This document shows positions 1-11,188 of a DNA stretch of 64,000 nucleotides, one piece after another (position 1 is the first letter of the stretch; each line of letters begins with the position of its first letter). This stretch comes from Candidatus Gracilibacteria bacterium. GTDB lineage: Bacteria > Patescibacteriota > Gracilibacteria > BD1-5 > UBA2023. The DNA lies in contig JAQUAB010000001.1 of the NCBI GenBank assembly GCA_028687475.1, forward strand, positions 248,001-312,000, written 5' to 3'. Below the pieces are notes generated by a model, which was not told where the DNA came from, made no database searches, and saw only the letters and a program-made list of their open reading frames with translations. Position numbers and translations under genes: made by a program.

Positions 1-114
1 GAGCTTGAGTTTCTCTCCTTGTGGAAGATTCTTCTTGTTCACAGCATAGACGTAATCACGACGTCCACCTCCAGCAGCCTTACCAACCTGGTATGTACAT
101 TTTCCCTTTGCCAT
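1..114 (-). CDS. Hypothetical protein, N-terminal part only
   Basis: An ATG at 114 reading leftward opens a frame of 38 codons that runs off the window edge. The visible N terminus begins MAKGKCTYQVGKAAGGGRRD and is basic and glycine-rich, which would suit a small nucleic-acid-binding protein, but I do not recognise a family. It is divergent from obgE, with about 165 bp of AT-rich DNA between them. No TGA occurs in the visible part. Confidence 0.55.
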   Translation of the reverse strand, partial: MAKGKCTYQVGKAAGGGRRDYVYAVNKKNLPQGEKLKL

Positions 115-279
115 AATAGATATTTTTAGATGGTAGATTGGAATTTCGAGGTTTTCTCGAAGCCCCAGAATGGACGTATCATATAGAAATATTATATTTT
201 GCAAGTTTTTTCTCGTTCTTTTTGCTTTTTTCTGTTTTTTCCCTATTCTACCAACCAACTAACCTACTAATTTCTACAC

Positions 280-1650
280 ATGTTTATCGACGAAGTCAAG
301 CTGACACTCAAGGCAGGAAAAGGAGGTGATGGCATCATCTCTTGGAGACGAGAAAAATATATCCCAAAAGGTGGTCCTTATGGTGGAGATGGTGGCGATG
401 GTGGAGATATCATCCTTCGTGCCACGACGCACGAGACAACACTCGGGAAATTTCGTCATCTGAAGTCCATCAAGGCGGATGATGGAGAGAAGGGAGGTAC
501 CCAAGAAATGCATGGAGCAAGTGCCGAAGATACGATTCTCGAAGTGCCTGTCGGAACGATTGTGACCGATAATGAAGACGGAAGTATCATCTGTGATCTC
601 ACAAAACCTGGACAAGAATTCACTCTCTGTGAAGGTGGTCGTGGAGGATATGGAAATGCCCACTTCCCTTCCAGTACACGCCAAGCACCGAATTTTGCGG
701 AACTCGGAGACGTCGGTGATGAACGTGATGTGAAGCTCGAACTGAAGCTCGTCGCTGATGTTGGACTTGTCGGACTTCCAAATGCTGGAAAATCTACTGT
801 TATTCAATCTATCACGAATGTGAAGCCAAAAATCGCTGACTATGCCTTCACAACCCTCACGCCAAATCTTGGTGTCATGGAATGGAAAGGACAATCGCTC
901 GTGATCGAAGATATTCCAGGATTGATCGAGGGTGCGAGCGAATGAAAAGGACTCGGATTCCAATTTTTGAAGCACATCGACCGTTGTCGCATCATCATCC
1001 ATCTTCTCGATGCGAGCCAAGGAGAAGAACTCATGATAGAAAACTACCGAACCATCCGTAAGGAACTCGAGAACTGGAGCGAGAAAATGGCAGACAAAGA
1101 AGAGCTCGTTGTTTTCTCAAAAGCTGACCTCATCGACCCAGATCAACTCGAAGAGATGAAGCATATTTTCGAAAAAGAAACGGGAAAGAAAGTGACACTC
1201 ACAATCTCTGCAGGAGCCTATATCCGTATCGATGAACTCCGAGATATTCTCATCGAGAGAATCCCAAAACCAGTAGAATCAGATATGATCACTGACGGAG
1301 AAACTGAAACTCCAGAAGTGAAGATCTATGACCTCAAGACTCGCCAAGCAGATCCAAAACGTTGTCACATCAAGAAACGTGATGATGGAGACTATGAAGT
1401 CACTGGAACTCGTATCGAAGAAATTGCTCGTATGACTGATACTCGCTACACCGATGGAGTGAATCGTATCTATGATGTCATGGAACGTCTCAGTGTCATG
1501 AAGCGACTCAAGCTCCTGATTGCTGATGAGATTTCTCGCGAAGGACAAGGATTCTTCGAAGGTGAAGAGGACTTCGTTGTACCGGGTGTCTGGATTGCTG
1601 GGAAGAAATTCTCACTCGAAGGACTCATATTTATGAGAGAGAAGGAATAA
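280..1650 (+). CDS. obgE: GTPase ObgE/CgtA
   Basis: Obg-family GTPase involved in 50S ribosome assembly and stress control. The N-terminal glycine-rich Obg fold covers about residues 1-157, the P-loop GLPNAGKST lies near 165-173, and a C-terminal OCT domain covers about 330-456. Codon 222 (943-945) is TGA inside the switch region, which reads GLIEGASE-Gly-KGLGFQFL; homologues have Gly here. This is the only TGA in the gene and good evidence for UGA = Gly. The start is the ATG at 280 (MFIDEVKL), preceded by a pyrimidine-rich leader and no Shine-Dalgarno motif. The 456-residue length is normal for the family. Confidence 0.96.
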
Positions 1651-1702
1651 TTCTTCTCTCTTTTTCTTTGCCAAACTCCTCTTTTTGTCTATATTAGACT
1701 CC

Positions 1703-3073
1703 ATGACTCTACACGATATACAAATCCGCGACGGCTTCTGGGAAGAAATCCAAAATAATCCGCACACATACGCGCATATCATAATGATTGCGACCAAGCC
1801 AGATATCATCAAACAAGCACCACTCTACCTCGAACTGAAAAAACGAGGAGAAATGGTAATCCTCGCGCATACGGGTCAACACTACGACTACAATCTCTCC
1901 GAGGGTGTTCTCCAGGAATTTGGCATGACCGTCGATATCCAGCTCAATGTCTCAGGAAAACTCCATGAGAAATTTTCTCAGATTATCGAACGACTCGGGA
2001 ATTTCCTCGTGAAGCTCTCTGGAGAATACGATAAAATCCCCGTTCCATACGTTCACGGAGATACGCTCACAGCTACAACTGCCGACAAGGCTGCATTTCT
2101 GAATAAGTTCGCTGTGGTTCACGTCGAGGCAGGAATCCGTACTTTCACACCGAACGAACATTTCTATCATCGTATCTTCACCGAGTACATGCATGGAGAT
2201 TTCGATTGGGAAATGTACTATTCCTACATGCAGAATCACCGTATCTATGAGCTCGGAAGTATCGAGCCATATCCAGAGCAGTTCGACACACGAGGTGTTG
2301 AGCCTTCGACTGGATATTTTGCTGTACCGCACGAACTCTACAAGAGAACCCTGATCGATGAAGGATTCCAGGATGACCGTATCGAAGTCGTCGGCAATAC
2401 GGTCGCTGATGCTGTACGACTTTCTTGTGAGAAAATCCCAACTTCGAAAGCATTTGACCTCTATCCGAATATGAAGGGGAAAAAACCGATTTTTATCACG
2501 ATTCACCGTCGAGAAAATTGTGAAGTAAGAGAGCGTTTTCTTGCTATCTACAACGGGATAAAGAAACTCATCATCGAATGATATCCTGTCTGTTTTCTCG
2601 GGCTCAATGCCTCAGAAGCAGCAATCGACCGATACGAACTCCGCGCTGATATAGAATCACTTCGAGAAAAATATAAAGAGAACTTTGCCTATGGACCAGC
2701 ATTTGCTCATCATCATGAAGTGATGGATATACTCACCCATGCTGGTTGCGTCATGACAGATTCTGGAAGTATGCAAGAAGAAGCCAATATCGTCGGACTC
2801 CCCTGTGTGACCGTCAGATTCGGGAGCGACCGAACCGAGACACTCCTCGCAGGAGCCAATGTCCTCGCTCCACCAGTCAATGCTCGTCTCATCGCTGACA
2901 TCACCAAGTGAGCCTACGACAATCCGAACATGCGCAAGTGAAACCTCTACGGAGAAAACGTCAGTGAAAAAATCGTCAACTGAGTTCTAAAGCTCCTGAA
3001 GAAGGAATGAAAACTCTTCCGACTGGATCATGAGAGACTCGGAGTGGAAAAGTATTTTGATTGGACAATATAA
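1703..3073 (+). CDS. wecB: UDP-N-acetylglucosamine 2-epimerase (WecB-like)
   Basis: Non-hydrolysing UDP-GlcNAc 2-epimerase fold, interconverting UDP-GlcNAc and UDP-ManNAc for surface polysaccharide. Family signatures seen are HTGQHYDYN near residue 50, the stretch VHVEAGIRT, VVGNTVADAV, ITIHRRENC and the C-terminal TDSGSMQEEA loop. In-frame TGA codons follow LIIE (2579) and DITK (2909), with more in the C-terminal tail; the real stop is TAA at 3071. About 456 residues is longer than the usual ~370, partly from an insert in the middle (about residues 160-210). An in-frame TTG at 1685 is an alternative start. It sits at the edge of the polysaccharide locus and could supply ManNAc to the WecG-type transferase nearby. 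Confidence 0.88.
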
Positions 3074-3115
3074 AAACTCGACGTATATTATTTATAGAAT
3101 TTTACTTACTCACTT

Positions 3116-3400
3116 ATGCCTAAAGAAAAACTTGTGCGACCAGATCTTCCTAGAAATCATGCGAAAAACATATACGATCGAAAACCGATTTCAGAAACTC
3201 TTGTAGGGCAAGTGAGTGCGGCAATTGTTCATAATCATGCAAGAAATAATATTGGAAACCCCATCTTTCGATGACAACTCATGCAAGAAACAGCATGAGC
3301 AGCAGATCATGGACTCCTCAAAAGTTCTAGATCATGAAAAGCAGTACAACTTTTCTCTACTGCCGTTGAAAGAGCCTGGCTCAATGGTGAAGAGAGATAG
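3116..3400 (+). CDS. Small hypothetical protein (94 aa)
   Basis: Open only if TGA is Gly: it has three TGA codons in 94 residues and ends at TAG 3398. It begins MPKEKLVRPDLPRNHAKNIY and contains SETLVGQVSAAIVHNHARNN. It is charged, without a signal peptide or membrane segment. It lies 42 bp after the epimerase and converges with the WecG-type gene. No family recognised; it is probably a real gene because start, frame and spacing fit the neighbours. Confidence 0.5.
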
Positions 3401-3413
3401 AAAATTCCTCCAA

Positions 3414-4259
3414 CTAAAGTTTGGAGGAATTTTTGATAAGTCTCGGAAAATGATACACTGCATCCCAGATTCTTTTTGCTCGGATTTTTGGCTGTGTAAT
3501 AAGGCGATAGAGCCACTCGAGTCCGAGCTTCTGGAATACCATTGGTGCACGCTTCTGAAGTCCGAGGAGAAAATCGATCGATGCACCAACACCCAGTCCA
3601 ACCACTTTCTGTGATTCAGACAAATGTGAGAAAATATCGATAAGGAGTTTCTCTTGAACTTTCATGCCAACACAAGAGAATACATATTCTATAGATTCTG
3701 TTTCGACGAGTTTTGCGATTTCCTCAGGAGTTTTTTCTCCAGAAAATACGACAAAAAGGTCTACACCAGGATATTTTGACTCGATGATATTCTTGAGATC
3801 TTTCTGTACTTCTGCCTTCTTACGCTCGAGATCATTTTTTGGTACGGCATTTTTTCGGTCGATAACCAGAATTCTTCGTTTTTCGAGTTCTCATCTTGAA
3901 TCTTGAATCTTGAATCTTGAATCTTCTAATATATCCCTTACGAGGTCACTTCCCTTCACGAGTTCTCCATAGTCGTTTCTGACACCTCTTTTATCGAAAA
4001 ATGTACGAAACCCAGCAGAAAAAAATCATCTTCCCTCCTGCATCATATATCACACATAGAGCCCGTTACCATCAGGAACATTGTAGGTGGCTTGCTTCAG
4101 TACATCCATGAATTCAGCATCACGATTCGCACGAACAAAAATCTCTGGATTCGGCGTGAACACGAGTATTTTTTTGGTAGGATTCTGAATCGTCGCAAGA
4201 AAATCAGAATACATTCCATTATAGAGCGGGATGTTGAGGAGAGTGGTATTTTTATTCAT
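3414..4259 (-). CDS. WecG/TagA/CpsF-family glycosyltransferase
   Basis: WecG/TagA/CpsF family enzymes transfer N-acetylmannosamine or related sugars from UDP donors to lipid-linked intermediates. The N terminus reads LLNIPLYNGMYSDFLATIQN, then FTPNPEIFVRANRD and VPDGNGLYV near residue 65; the C terminus has GLGVGASIDFLLG and GLEWLYRLITQPK, all typical. The central part (about residues 111-122) is an in-frame cttgaat-type tandem repeat giving DSRFKIQDSRFKM, followed by a Lys/Arg-rich stretch absent from homologues. Several TGA codons are read as Gly. The ATG overlaps the TAA of the upstream GT4 gene, so the two form an operon. Confidence 0.85.
3891..3926. repeat. In-frame cttgaat tandem repeat in the WecG-type gene
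   Basis: The heptamer cttgaat is repeated four to five times in tandem inside the coding region. It is translated as RFKIQDSRF-like residues. The same motif recurs inside two other genes, at 4379-4413 and 4774-4851 (GT4) and 24018-24083 (recJ). Confidence 0.8.
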
Positions 4260-5430
4260 AGATATATTTTTTTAGATTTCCTGCGAAAGCCTCGAGAGAA
4301 AATGCCTGAGCTCGTTCTCTACAATCTTCCTTCATTTCTATCCATTCTTCTTTCGGAGTATTCCGTATCACCTGTTTCAAATTTTGAATTCATAATTTTG
4401 AATCTTGAATTTCTATCAGCTTTCCTGTTTTTCACTCGATCACTGTCTCAAGAAGCCCTCACTCATTCGCACCAATCACTGGAACTCCGCATGCCATCGA
4501 CTCGACGGGCGACATCCCGAAATCCTCATCGACTGGAATATAGATATTCGCGATAGCACTCGATATGAGTGAGATGAATATCTCTTCCTTCGGAGCAGGA
4601 ATCGGGAAAATATTTTTGCATCCAGCTGCAAGCGCGAGAAGTCGTTCTTTCTCAGGATCATTCTGCCCGTAGGTGAAGACGAGATTCTTCTCAGGGAGCT
4701 GTCGGAATGCCTCGATGACGACATCGACACGCTTCGGAGGAGAGAGTCTCGAAGTCGAGAGGAAATATGACTTTGATTCAAGATGCAAGATTCAAGATGC
4801 AAGATTATTCGGAACTGTAATTTCTCATTTTGAATTTTGAATTTTGAATCTCTCAGTATCAGTCGGAGGATAGAGGATCGTCGATTCCGCGTGACAGAAA
4901 TGCAGAAGCCGATCGTGTGTATTCTGTGAGTTCGTGAAAATCGTATCAAATCTCCCAAGTGCCGCAATATACTTCTTCGCTTGTCTATCGAAAATCATCT
5001 TCATAATCGGGCGAATCAGTCAGGGAAATTTCTCCATGTACCGCTCACGGAAATCGAACAGATACCGTGGTGGCGTATGACAGTAATAATGTACCTTCGC
5101 ATCCGTGCGAACATGCCTGAGGGCATCGAGACAATTCCCAGAAAAAATCACGATATCATATTCTCGAAGGATTCTCGTTCCATGACGGAATCGATGCGCC
5201 AACGTGAGATGACGAATCCCCTTCGCGAAAACCGGTTTCCCGAGAGCAATCATCTTCCCTTCGAATCCAAGTTCTCGAGGATCAAAACTCCCTTCTGAGA
5301 AAAACCCAGAAATGAGATCTGCACCGAGTGACTTCGCCATCAGGGTCACGAGCCGTTCTCCTCCTCCACGATAGAGGAATGAATCATGGAGAACAGCGAT
5401 GCGAGGTTTCTTTGTATCAGTATTTTGCAT
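4252..5430 (-). CDS. GT4-family glycosyltransferase (group 1)
   Basis: Retaining GT-B glycosyltransferase acting on an activated sugar donor, presumably in surface-polysaccharide assembly. The N-terminal domain has HDSFLYRGGGERLV near residues 15-28 and YCHTPPRYLFDF. The C-terminal domain has FLSTSRLSPPKRVDVVIEAF and the donor-site E-x7-E motif in DEDFGMSPVESMACG. About 25 extra residues (roughly 193-218) between VIYPP-like DTERF and YFLSTSRLS are encoded by a repeat cluster (4774-4851) that contains two TGA codons. A second small repeat lies near the C terminus. The gene ends at TAA 4252 and overlaps the start of the WecG-type gene. Confidence 0.88.
4774..4851. repeat. cttgaat/cttgcat repeat cluster inside the GT4 gene
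   Basis: Alternating gattcaagatgcaag units are followed by three ttttgaa units. The cluster is in frame and translated. It includes TGA codons, so the gene is open here only under UGA = Gly. A smaller relative lies at 4379-4413 near the 3' end of the same gene. Confidence 0.8.
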
Positions 5431-5558
5431 GCGGAAAGTATAGATTTTTCACTCATGAAATCAATGCAAAGATATGGAAAATAAGAAAAAGTATGATAAT
5501 CCTGCTTGGTGAGAAAAGAAAACTGGAAAAATGGGGGGAAAAAGATAGAATCGAAAGT

Positions 5559-6266
5559 ATGAACCGAACAAGAAATACATTATTCCTCCTCTCAAGTATT
5601 GATGGAAAGATTTCTTTATCAGATACAGATAATCTAGACTATGATAAAGATCTTCCGAACATAAAAACAGTAAAGGAATGATTGTACCAATATTATAATT
5701 TGGAACAACAAACCGACTTATATTCTCTAAATTCAGGAAGAGTACTTGCAAAAATAGGAATAAATAATCCAGTTGAGCATATAGAAGAATTACCTGTTAG
5801 CTTTATTGTAATCGATAATAAACCTCACCTTACTCAACAATGAATAGAGAACCTCATAAGAAAGAGTACAACTCTTTTTATCGTTACAACAAATAAAAAT
5901 CATCCAGCATTTCAACAAAAAACAAAGAACTTGGAAATTATTTATTATGAGGATAGTATTGATTTTAAGGATCTATTTGAGAAATTACATAATGAATTTA
6001 GGATTGATAATATCACAATTCAAAGTGGATGAAACCTCAATAGTGTCTTTTTGAGAAATTGACTCATTGATAAACTATCCTTAGTAATTGCCCCTATTTT
6101 GGTTGGAGGAAATTCTACACCTTGAATAATTTGAGGAAAACCAATCTCATCCATCAATGAACTTTGAGATATCTGAATACTAAAGTTAGATGATGTAAAA
6201 ATCCTAGAAAACTCATACCTTCATCTCAATTATTCAGTAATATCCAATAATGAATCCCAAAAATAA
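5559..6266 (+). CDS. RibD C-terminal/dihydrofolate-reductase-like protein
   Basis: Matches the RibD_C reductase fold (NADPH-dependent, related to the riboflavin pathway reductase and DHFR). Visible features are LFLLSSIDGKISLSDTD at the N terminus, the TVKEGLYQYYNLEQQTD and SLNSGRVLAKIG stretches, and IQSGGNLNSVFLRNGLIDK followed by APILVGGNSTPG. Eight or more TGA codons are read as Gly. The ATG at 5559 places the conserved core at the N terminus, though an in-frame ATG at 5490 is possible. The 3' end overlaps the next GT4 start by 17 nt. The substrate cannot be deduced; a true RibD would carry a deaminase domain, absent here. Confidence 0.8.
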
Positions 6267-7503
6267 ACGTATCGCCATTATCGCCGACTGGCTCATCGAC
6301 TTCTGATGAGCAGAACTCGTTATCTCGCATCTCTTAGAACTTTTTCCTAATGCGGATATCTATACGAGCGTCTGCTTCATGGATCATCCGATGCTCCAGT
6401 GAAGAAATGTATATACGAGTTGGCTCCAGAAAATCCCATTTCTGAACCGCAAACACAAACTCGCAGGAATTCTCAGACCTTGGGCATTTCGGAGTTTTGA
6501 TCTCTCAGGATACGATGTAGTAATCTGTTCGAGTAGTGCGGAGAGTAAACAAGTAGCAATGGGAAAGTGGAAAAATAAAGATAATTTGTCATTCTCCGAA
6601 GGAGAATCTCTTCCTAGAAAAAAAGGGATCCTCGCTACGCAAGGATGACAAAAAGATAACCAAAGACCGAAAGTCATCGTCTACTGCCATACACCGACGC
6701 GCTACTATTGGAGTCATGCGAAAGAATATGAAGATATGATGGAATTCGGATGGATGAATCCTTTTGTGAAGTTCGTATTCCGTCTCGTGAAGAACTGGAT
6801 GCAGAAGGTAGACTTTGCTGCTGCACAACGAGTAGATTACTTTATCGCAAACTCCAAAACTACAGCGGAGAGAATCAAGACGTATTATAATAGAGAAAGT
6901 GAGGTGATATATCCGGGGGCACCTCACCCCAGCCCTCTCCTACAGGAGAGGGGGTTTCAGGTACCGCTTCCCCTCTCTGAAGGAGAGGGGACCGAGGGGT
7001 GAGGTGGATATTATTTCGGCATGAGTCGATGTATCCCTTACAAGAAGCTCGATCTCCTCGTCGATGCATTCAATGCGAATGGGAAGCAGCTCATCCTCGC
7101 CACCAATACAGACAATCTCCTCTACCGTGAGCTCTGTGAGAAGTCGAAGGACAATATCACTTGGGTATTCAATCCTCCGAAGGAAGAAAAGTTGAAACTT
7201 TACACTGAGACAAAAGCATTTCTCTTCCCTCCAGAAGAAGATTTCGGACTGGTACCAGTCGAGGCGATGATGAGCGGAACTCCCGTGATTGCCTATGGTC
7301 GGTGAGGAGGAACTGAATCTGTCATCGACGGCGAGACAGGAATATTTTTCTCACCGCAAACTCCAGAAGCACTCAATGAAGCCATCGAAAGATTCGAAAC
7401 ACTGGAATGGGATACAGAGAAAATCCAAGCCCGAGGAATGGAGTTCTCGAAAGAAAACTTCCAGAAAAAGATACTCACCTTCATAGAAAATCATGCACAA
7501 TAA
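6250..7503 (+). CDS. GT4-family glycosyltransferase with two in-frame repeats
   Basis: GT-B glycosyltransferase of group 1, related to WbaZ-type mannosyltransferases. It has IADWLIDFGGAELVI at the N terminus, YCHTPTRYYW, and the C-terminal PPEEDFGLVPVEAMMSGTPV donor-binding segment, then AYGRGGGTESVIDG. Residues about 112-135 are a translated REP-like repeat (6585-6655) and residues about 224-252 an 87-nt cruciform repeat (6920-7006), both absent from family members. TGA codons recur in normal and repeat parts. It starts inside the preceding gene and its TAA overlaps the next ATG, so all three are co-transcribed. Confidence 0.87.
6585..6655. repeat. In-frame REP-like palindromic repeat in GT4 gene
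   Basis: Outer arms tttgtcat and atgacaaa flank an inner hairpin (ctccgaaggag) and a second imperfect one (gatcctcgctacgcaaggat). It is a short version of the composite element found between genes at 38491-38612, 61016-61131 and 63369-63452. Confidence 0.8.
6920..7006. repeat. 87-nt cruciform repeat, in frame
   Basis: The outer arms cacctcacccc and ggggtgaggtg pair perfectly over 11 bp. Inside are two further hairpins, 6933-6941 with 6944-6952 and 6970-6977 with 6983-6990. The length is a multiple of three and equals that of the copy in recJ (23407-23493). It contains a TGA that is read as Gly. Confidence 0.88.
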
Positions 7504-8332
7504 CCCCCTCGTCTCGATCCTCATCGTCGCCTACAATCCTGGAGAATACCTCAGATATACACTCCAGTCTTGTATCGATCAGACGTATGCGAATACGGAA
7601 ATCCTCATTCTCGACAATGCTTCGAGCGAGGATATTTCGAAGTATTTCCCGAAAAGTGAGAAAATCCGACTCATCAAAAGCGAGAAAAATCTCGGTCCCT
7701 ACAATGGACTCAATCTCCTCCTCGAAAAAGCACAATGAGAATACATCGCTATCCAGGATCATGACGATATCTGGCATCGGGAAAAACTCGAAAAACAGGT
7801 ACATTTTCTCGAATCACATGACGAATACGTCGGATGCGGGACAAAGACCGTGATGTACTATGAAGCGGATAAGAAGTATTTCGAATACATGCTCGGACAT
7901 GCGAATTACTATACGATCCATCCATCATTCGTCTTCCGAAATAATGGAAAATTCCGATATGACACTGCGAATGAATATTTCTGCGACGCGTATTCTGTGA
8001 AGAAACATCTCTGCCACGGAGAAAAACTCATCCACAATCTCGACGAATCGCTCACGCTCCATCTCGTGAAGAAATCTAGCGGGAACTATAGTTATAAATG
8101 GTATACGCTCTCCTGGAAAAATCTCAGACGAGCCTATGAACTCCATTCTGTGAGCTATGCAACCCTCACCACTCTCTGGGAAATCATGCGAAAAATCGTC
8201 TATCCGATTTTGAATTTTTGTAAGCTCGGAAACTGGGTGAACCCGATTGAACGAATCCCCTTCCGACTCTTCGGGAACGAGATAAAAACCACTCAGTGAA
8301 ACGAGTGGTGGAAGAAATATGTGAGAGATTAA
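7493..8332 (+). CDS. GT2-family glycosyltransferase
   Basis: Inverting GT-A glycosyltransferase. It opens with NPLVSILIVAYNPGEYLRYT, then LILDNASSED near residue 40 and the metal/donor motif IQDHDDIWH near residue 90. HPSFVFRN near 145 is the usual acceptor-side segment. TGA codons at about residue 82 (after EKAQ) and near the C terminus are read as Gly; the frame ends at TAA 8330. Its ATG lies inside the preceding GT4 gene. The 3' end overlaps by 4 nt the convergent GT2 gene, the two stop codons sharing a ttaa palindrome. Confidence 0.86.
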
Positions 8333-9300
8333 TCTCCTCTCCGAATCAGTGTTCGGAGAATTTTTTTGCCGAGAAAGGCAGGAATCACAAGGAATCCGAG
8401 GATTCCGATTTTATAGTGCAACTTATAGAATGGATGAAACTTACATGCGTCAAGAAAATATTTCCATGCTTCTTTTTTTTGTCCATGTTCGAGTGCGAAA
8501 ATCGCAAATGTGATGGAAAGCCAAGATTTTTTGGTCTTGTATACAGTTTCAGGAATCTGTCCTTCTCGAAAAACCAGATCAATCCATCGACCCAGATCTC
8601 CTGAAGTGCCACCATTTGCACCGGAGAGATTCCCGCCATGACGTCGATACTGTGTCAATGGTTCATCGATACCATAAACCTGATTTGCAGTTGCCACCTG
8701 AAAATAGAAATCATAATCTGCGATGCTATACCGCTTATCTTCCCAGCGAGCAACGACAGGATATTTCTCTATCATTGTGCGACGAACCATCCCCGTACTC
8801 CACGAAGCAATCGGTCATGCAGGCAACAGGATAAAATCATTCACCGAAATCATCTCATTCTGGAAAAATGGCACGCCACGATAGTGGAAAAAACTCTCGA
8901 GAATCACTGTATCCTGACCATCGATAAAACTCAAGTCACTATACACAAGCTGAACTTCTCTGTATTTCCGGAATACTTCCAATTTTTTCTCGAGATTATC
9001 AGGAGTATAGAGATCATCTCATTCGAGAAAAGCAACGAATTCAGATTCTTCCGAAATATGTTCGAGGAGGAAGTTCGTATTTCCGACGATTCCCTTATTG
9101 GGAGAATGATGCCAAGCGTGGATTTTCTCTGGATATTTTTTCGTGTATTCTGCTATGATCTTCCATGATGCATCACTCGGAGAATCATCCCCAATGAGCA
9201 ATTCCCAGTCAGTGAAAGTCTGTGAAAGAACAGACTCAATGGTCTGTGCGATGAATTTCTCGTGATTGTATGTAGTCGTGATGATGGAGACTTTAGGCAT
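8329..9300 (-). CDS. GT2-family glycosyltransferase, paralogue 1 of 3
   Basis: GT-A glycosyltransferase beginning MPKVSIITTTYNHEKFIAQT, with LLIGDDSPSD and the DxD region FLEGDDLYTPDNLEKK, the Gly of which is encoded by TGA. The C-terminal half has YSIADYDFYFQVA and LTQYRRHGGNLSG, also present in the two following paralogues. The stop is TAA at 8329. The stretch encoding its N terminus is nearly identical to that of paralogue 3 (10288-11187). Together the three genes probably add successive sugars to one glycan. Confidence 0.86.
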
Positions 9301-9305
9301 ATTGT

Positions 9306-10295
9306 TTAGTTATCACTTCGTTTGATTATTTGCTTCAGGATGTATTTCCCTATTCGTGATGGAATGCATAAAAATATTCCGATAGCTATTTTGTAATGGA
9401 ATCCATACCAGAAATCTTCTCGAAAAGCGAGACGGAGATTATCCCAAGCATCCTTCTTCAGTCCATGTTCGAGAGAAAAAATCGCAAAAGATATGTAGAT
9501 GTATGCTGTCTTTTGGCGAGCGGTTTTCGCTCCGATAAATCCTTGTCGAATATATTCTGCTGTTCTATCTCTCATATAGAGAATATTTGCGTCTCGCTGA
9601 GAACGAAGAGTTTCTCTTCCTACACGAGAAACATTATTGGAATGGCGACGATAGAGTGTGAGTGGTGTACGAATTCCGTATATAGGAAATCGTACAGAAA
9701 TATTGAAATAGAAATCACAATCTCCTGCATCCATAGGAAAGATTTCATTAATCTGAACCGTCTGAAATATTCATTTTCGCACCATTCCTGTACTCCACGA
9801 CACAATCGGACCTGCAACCTGTCTGAAATATTCATCTCCAGATACTCGAGTATCCTGATAAAAAGGACAACCTCGATGATTCAGATAACCCTCTACAAGA
9901 ATCTTTCCTCGAATATCAATATAACTCAGATCGCTATATACGAGTTGTACTTCTCTATATTTTCAGAATATTTCGAGTTTTTTCTCGAGGTTATCTGGTG
10001 TATACATATCATCCCCTTCGAGAAAAGCGATGAATTCGGATTGAGGATGCGCATTCTCGATGAGAAAATTCATATTCCCTACAATTCCTTTATTTAGACT
10101 ATGATGCCATGCCTTTATTTTTTCTGGATATTTCTCGGTGTAATTCTGGATAATATTCCATGTCGCATCATCGGGAGAATCATCGCCAATCAGAAGTTCC
10201 CAGTCAGTGAAAGATTGAGACAAAACGCTTTCGATAGTTTGTGAAATAAAATCCTGATGCTTGTATGTAGTAGTGATGATGGAGACCTTAGGCAT
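9306..10295 (-). CDS. GT2-family glycosyltransferase, paralogue 2 of 3
   Basis: Begins MPKVSIITTTYKHQDFISQT and continues with LLIGDDSPDDATWNI and FLEGDDMYTPDNLEKKLEIF. The C-terminal half has DAGDCDFYFNISVR and LTLYRRHSNNVS, then YISFAIFSLEHGLKKDAW. The ATG at 10295 overlaps the stop of paralogue 3, and its TAA lies 6 nt before the start of paralogue 1, so the three are one transcript. TGA is read as Gly after LEIF and in VAGPIVSWSTG. About 130 bp at 10081-10205 is almost identical to paralogue 3. Confidence 0.86.
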
Positions 10296-11187
10296 TGTAC
10301 TTTTTTCAGAATAAGAAATAGGCAATCTTGAAGATATATAAAACTATCGGCATTGGCAAGAAAATAACGAGAAGGATCTTTGCTCGTAGTATGAAGCGTA
10401 CAGATATGTATGGGTTCAGGCAATATATGAGAGTTTTTCATTTTTGCAAAATCCCCATCCGAAAATATGCATCGATGAGTTGGAGATAATCCGTTCCAAT
10501 ATTGGTTGTACCACGAGAGAGATTGGTGCTATGCTGACGATAATGTACGAGACTCTCATCGAGATAATACACGAGATAGCGTGTCACACATTGGAAATAA
10601 AAATCCCAATCTGACACAGAATAATTCTTCTCATCTCCGAGATTCCGTATCCTACATTCATTGAGGATATTTCTTCGCACCATTCCACTGCTGTAGGAGA
10701 ATATCATAGATCCGTTCTCGAAACAAGTGAAATATACTCACTGAATCTCACACGATGGAATCGGAGGCTTCGGATACAGGTTTTTCTGCGTGATGTTTCC
10801 TCACGCATCGATGAGACTCACTTGTGGATAGACGAGCATCACTTCAGGCATTTCTCTGAAAATCGCCAACCTCTTCTCGAGGTTATCTGGTGTATACATA
10901 TCATCCCCTTCGAGAAAAGCTATATATTCGCTCTCAAGACTTACTTTTTCAAGTAGAAAATTCATATTTCCAACAATTCCTTTATTTGGACTATGATGCC
11001 ATGCCTTTATTTTTTCTGGATATTTCTCGGTGTAATTCTGGATAATATTCCATGTCGCATCATCGGGAGAATCATCGCCAATCAGAAGTTCCCAGTCAGT
11101 GAAAGTCTGTGAAAGAACAGACTCAATGGTCTGTGCAATGAATTTCTCGTGCCTGTATGTAGTGGTGATGATGGAAATTTTTGGCAT
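10288..11187 (-). CDS. GT2-family glycosyltransferase, paralogue 3 of 3 (mosaic)
   Basis: Begins MPKISIITTTYRHEKFIAQT, with LLIGDDSPDD, FLEGDDMYTPDNLEKRLAIF and the C-terminal SVSDWDFYFQCVTRY and LVHYRQHSTNLSRG. TGA codons give Gly at four or more places, including LQKGKTL just before a hydrophobic C-terminal tail (ILLVIFLPMPIVLYIF) that could be a membrane anchor. It ends at TAA 10288, overlapping the start of paralogue 2. The first ~60 nt match paralogue 1 and the next ~130 nt match paralogue 2, suggesting gene conversion. Confidence 0.85.
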
Positions 11188-11188
11188 A

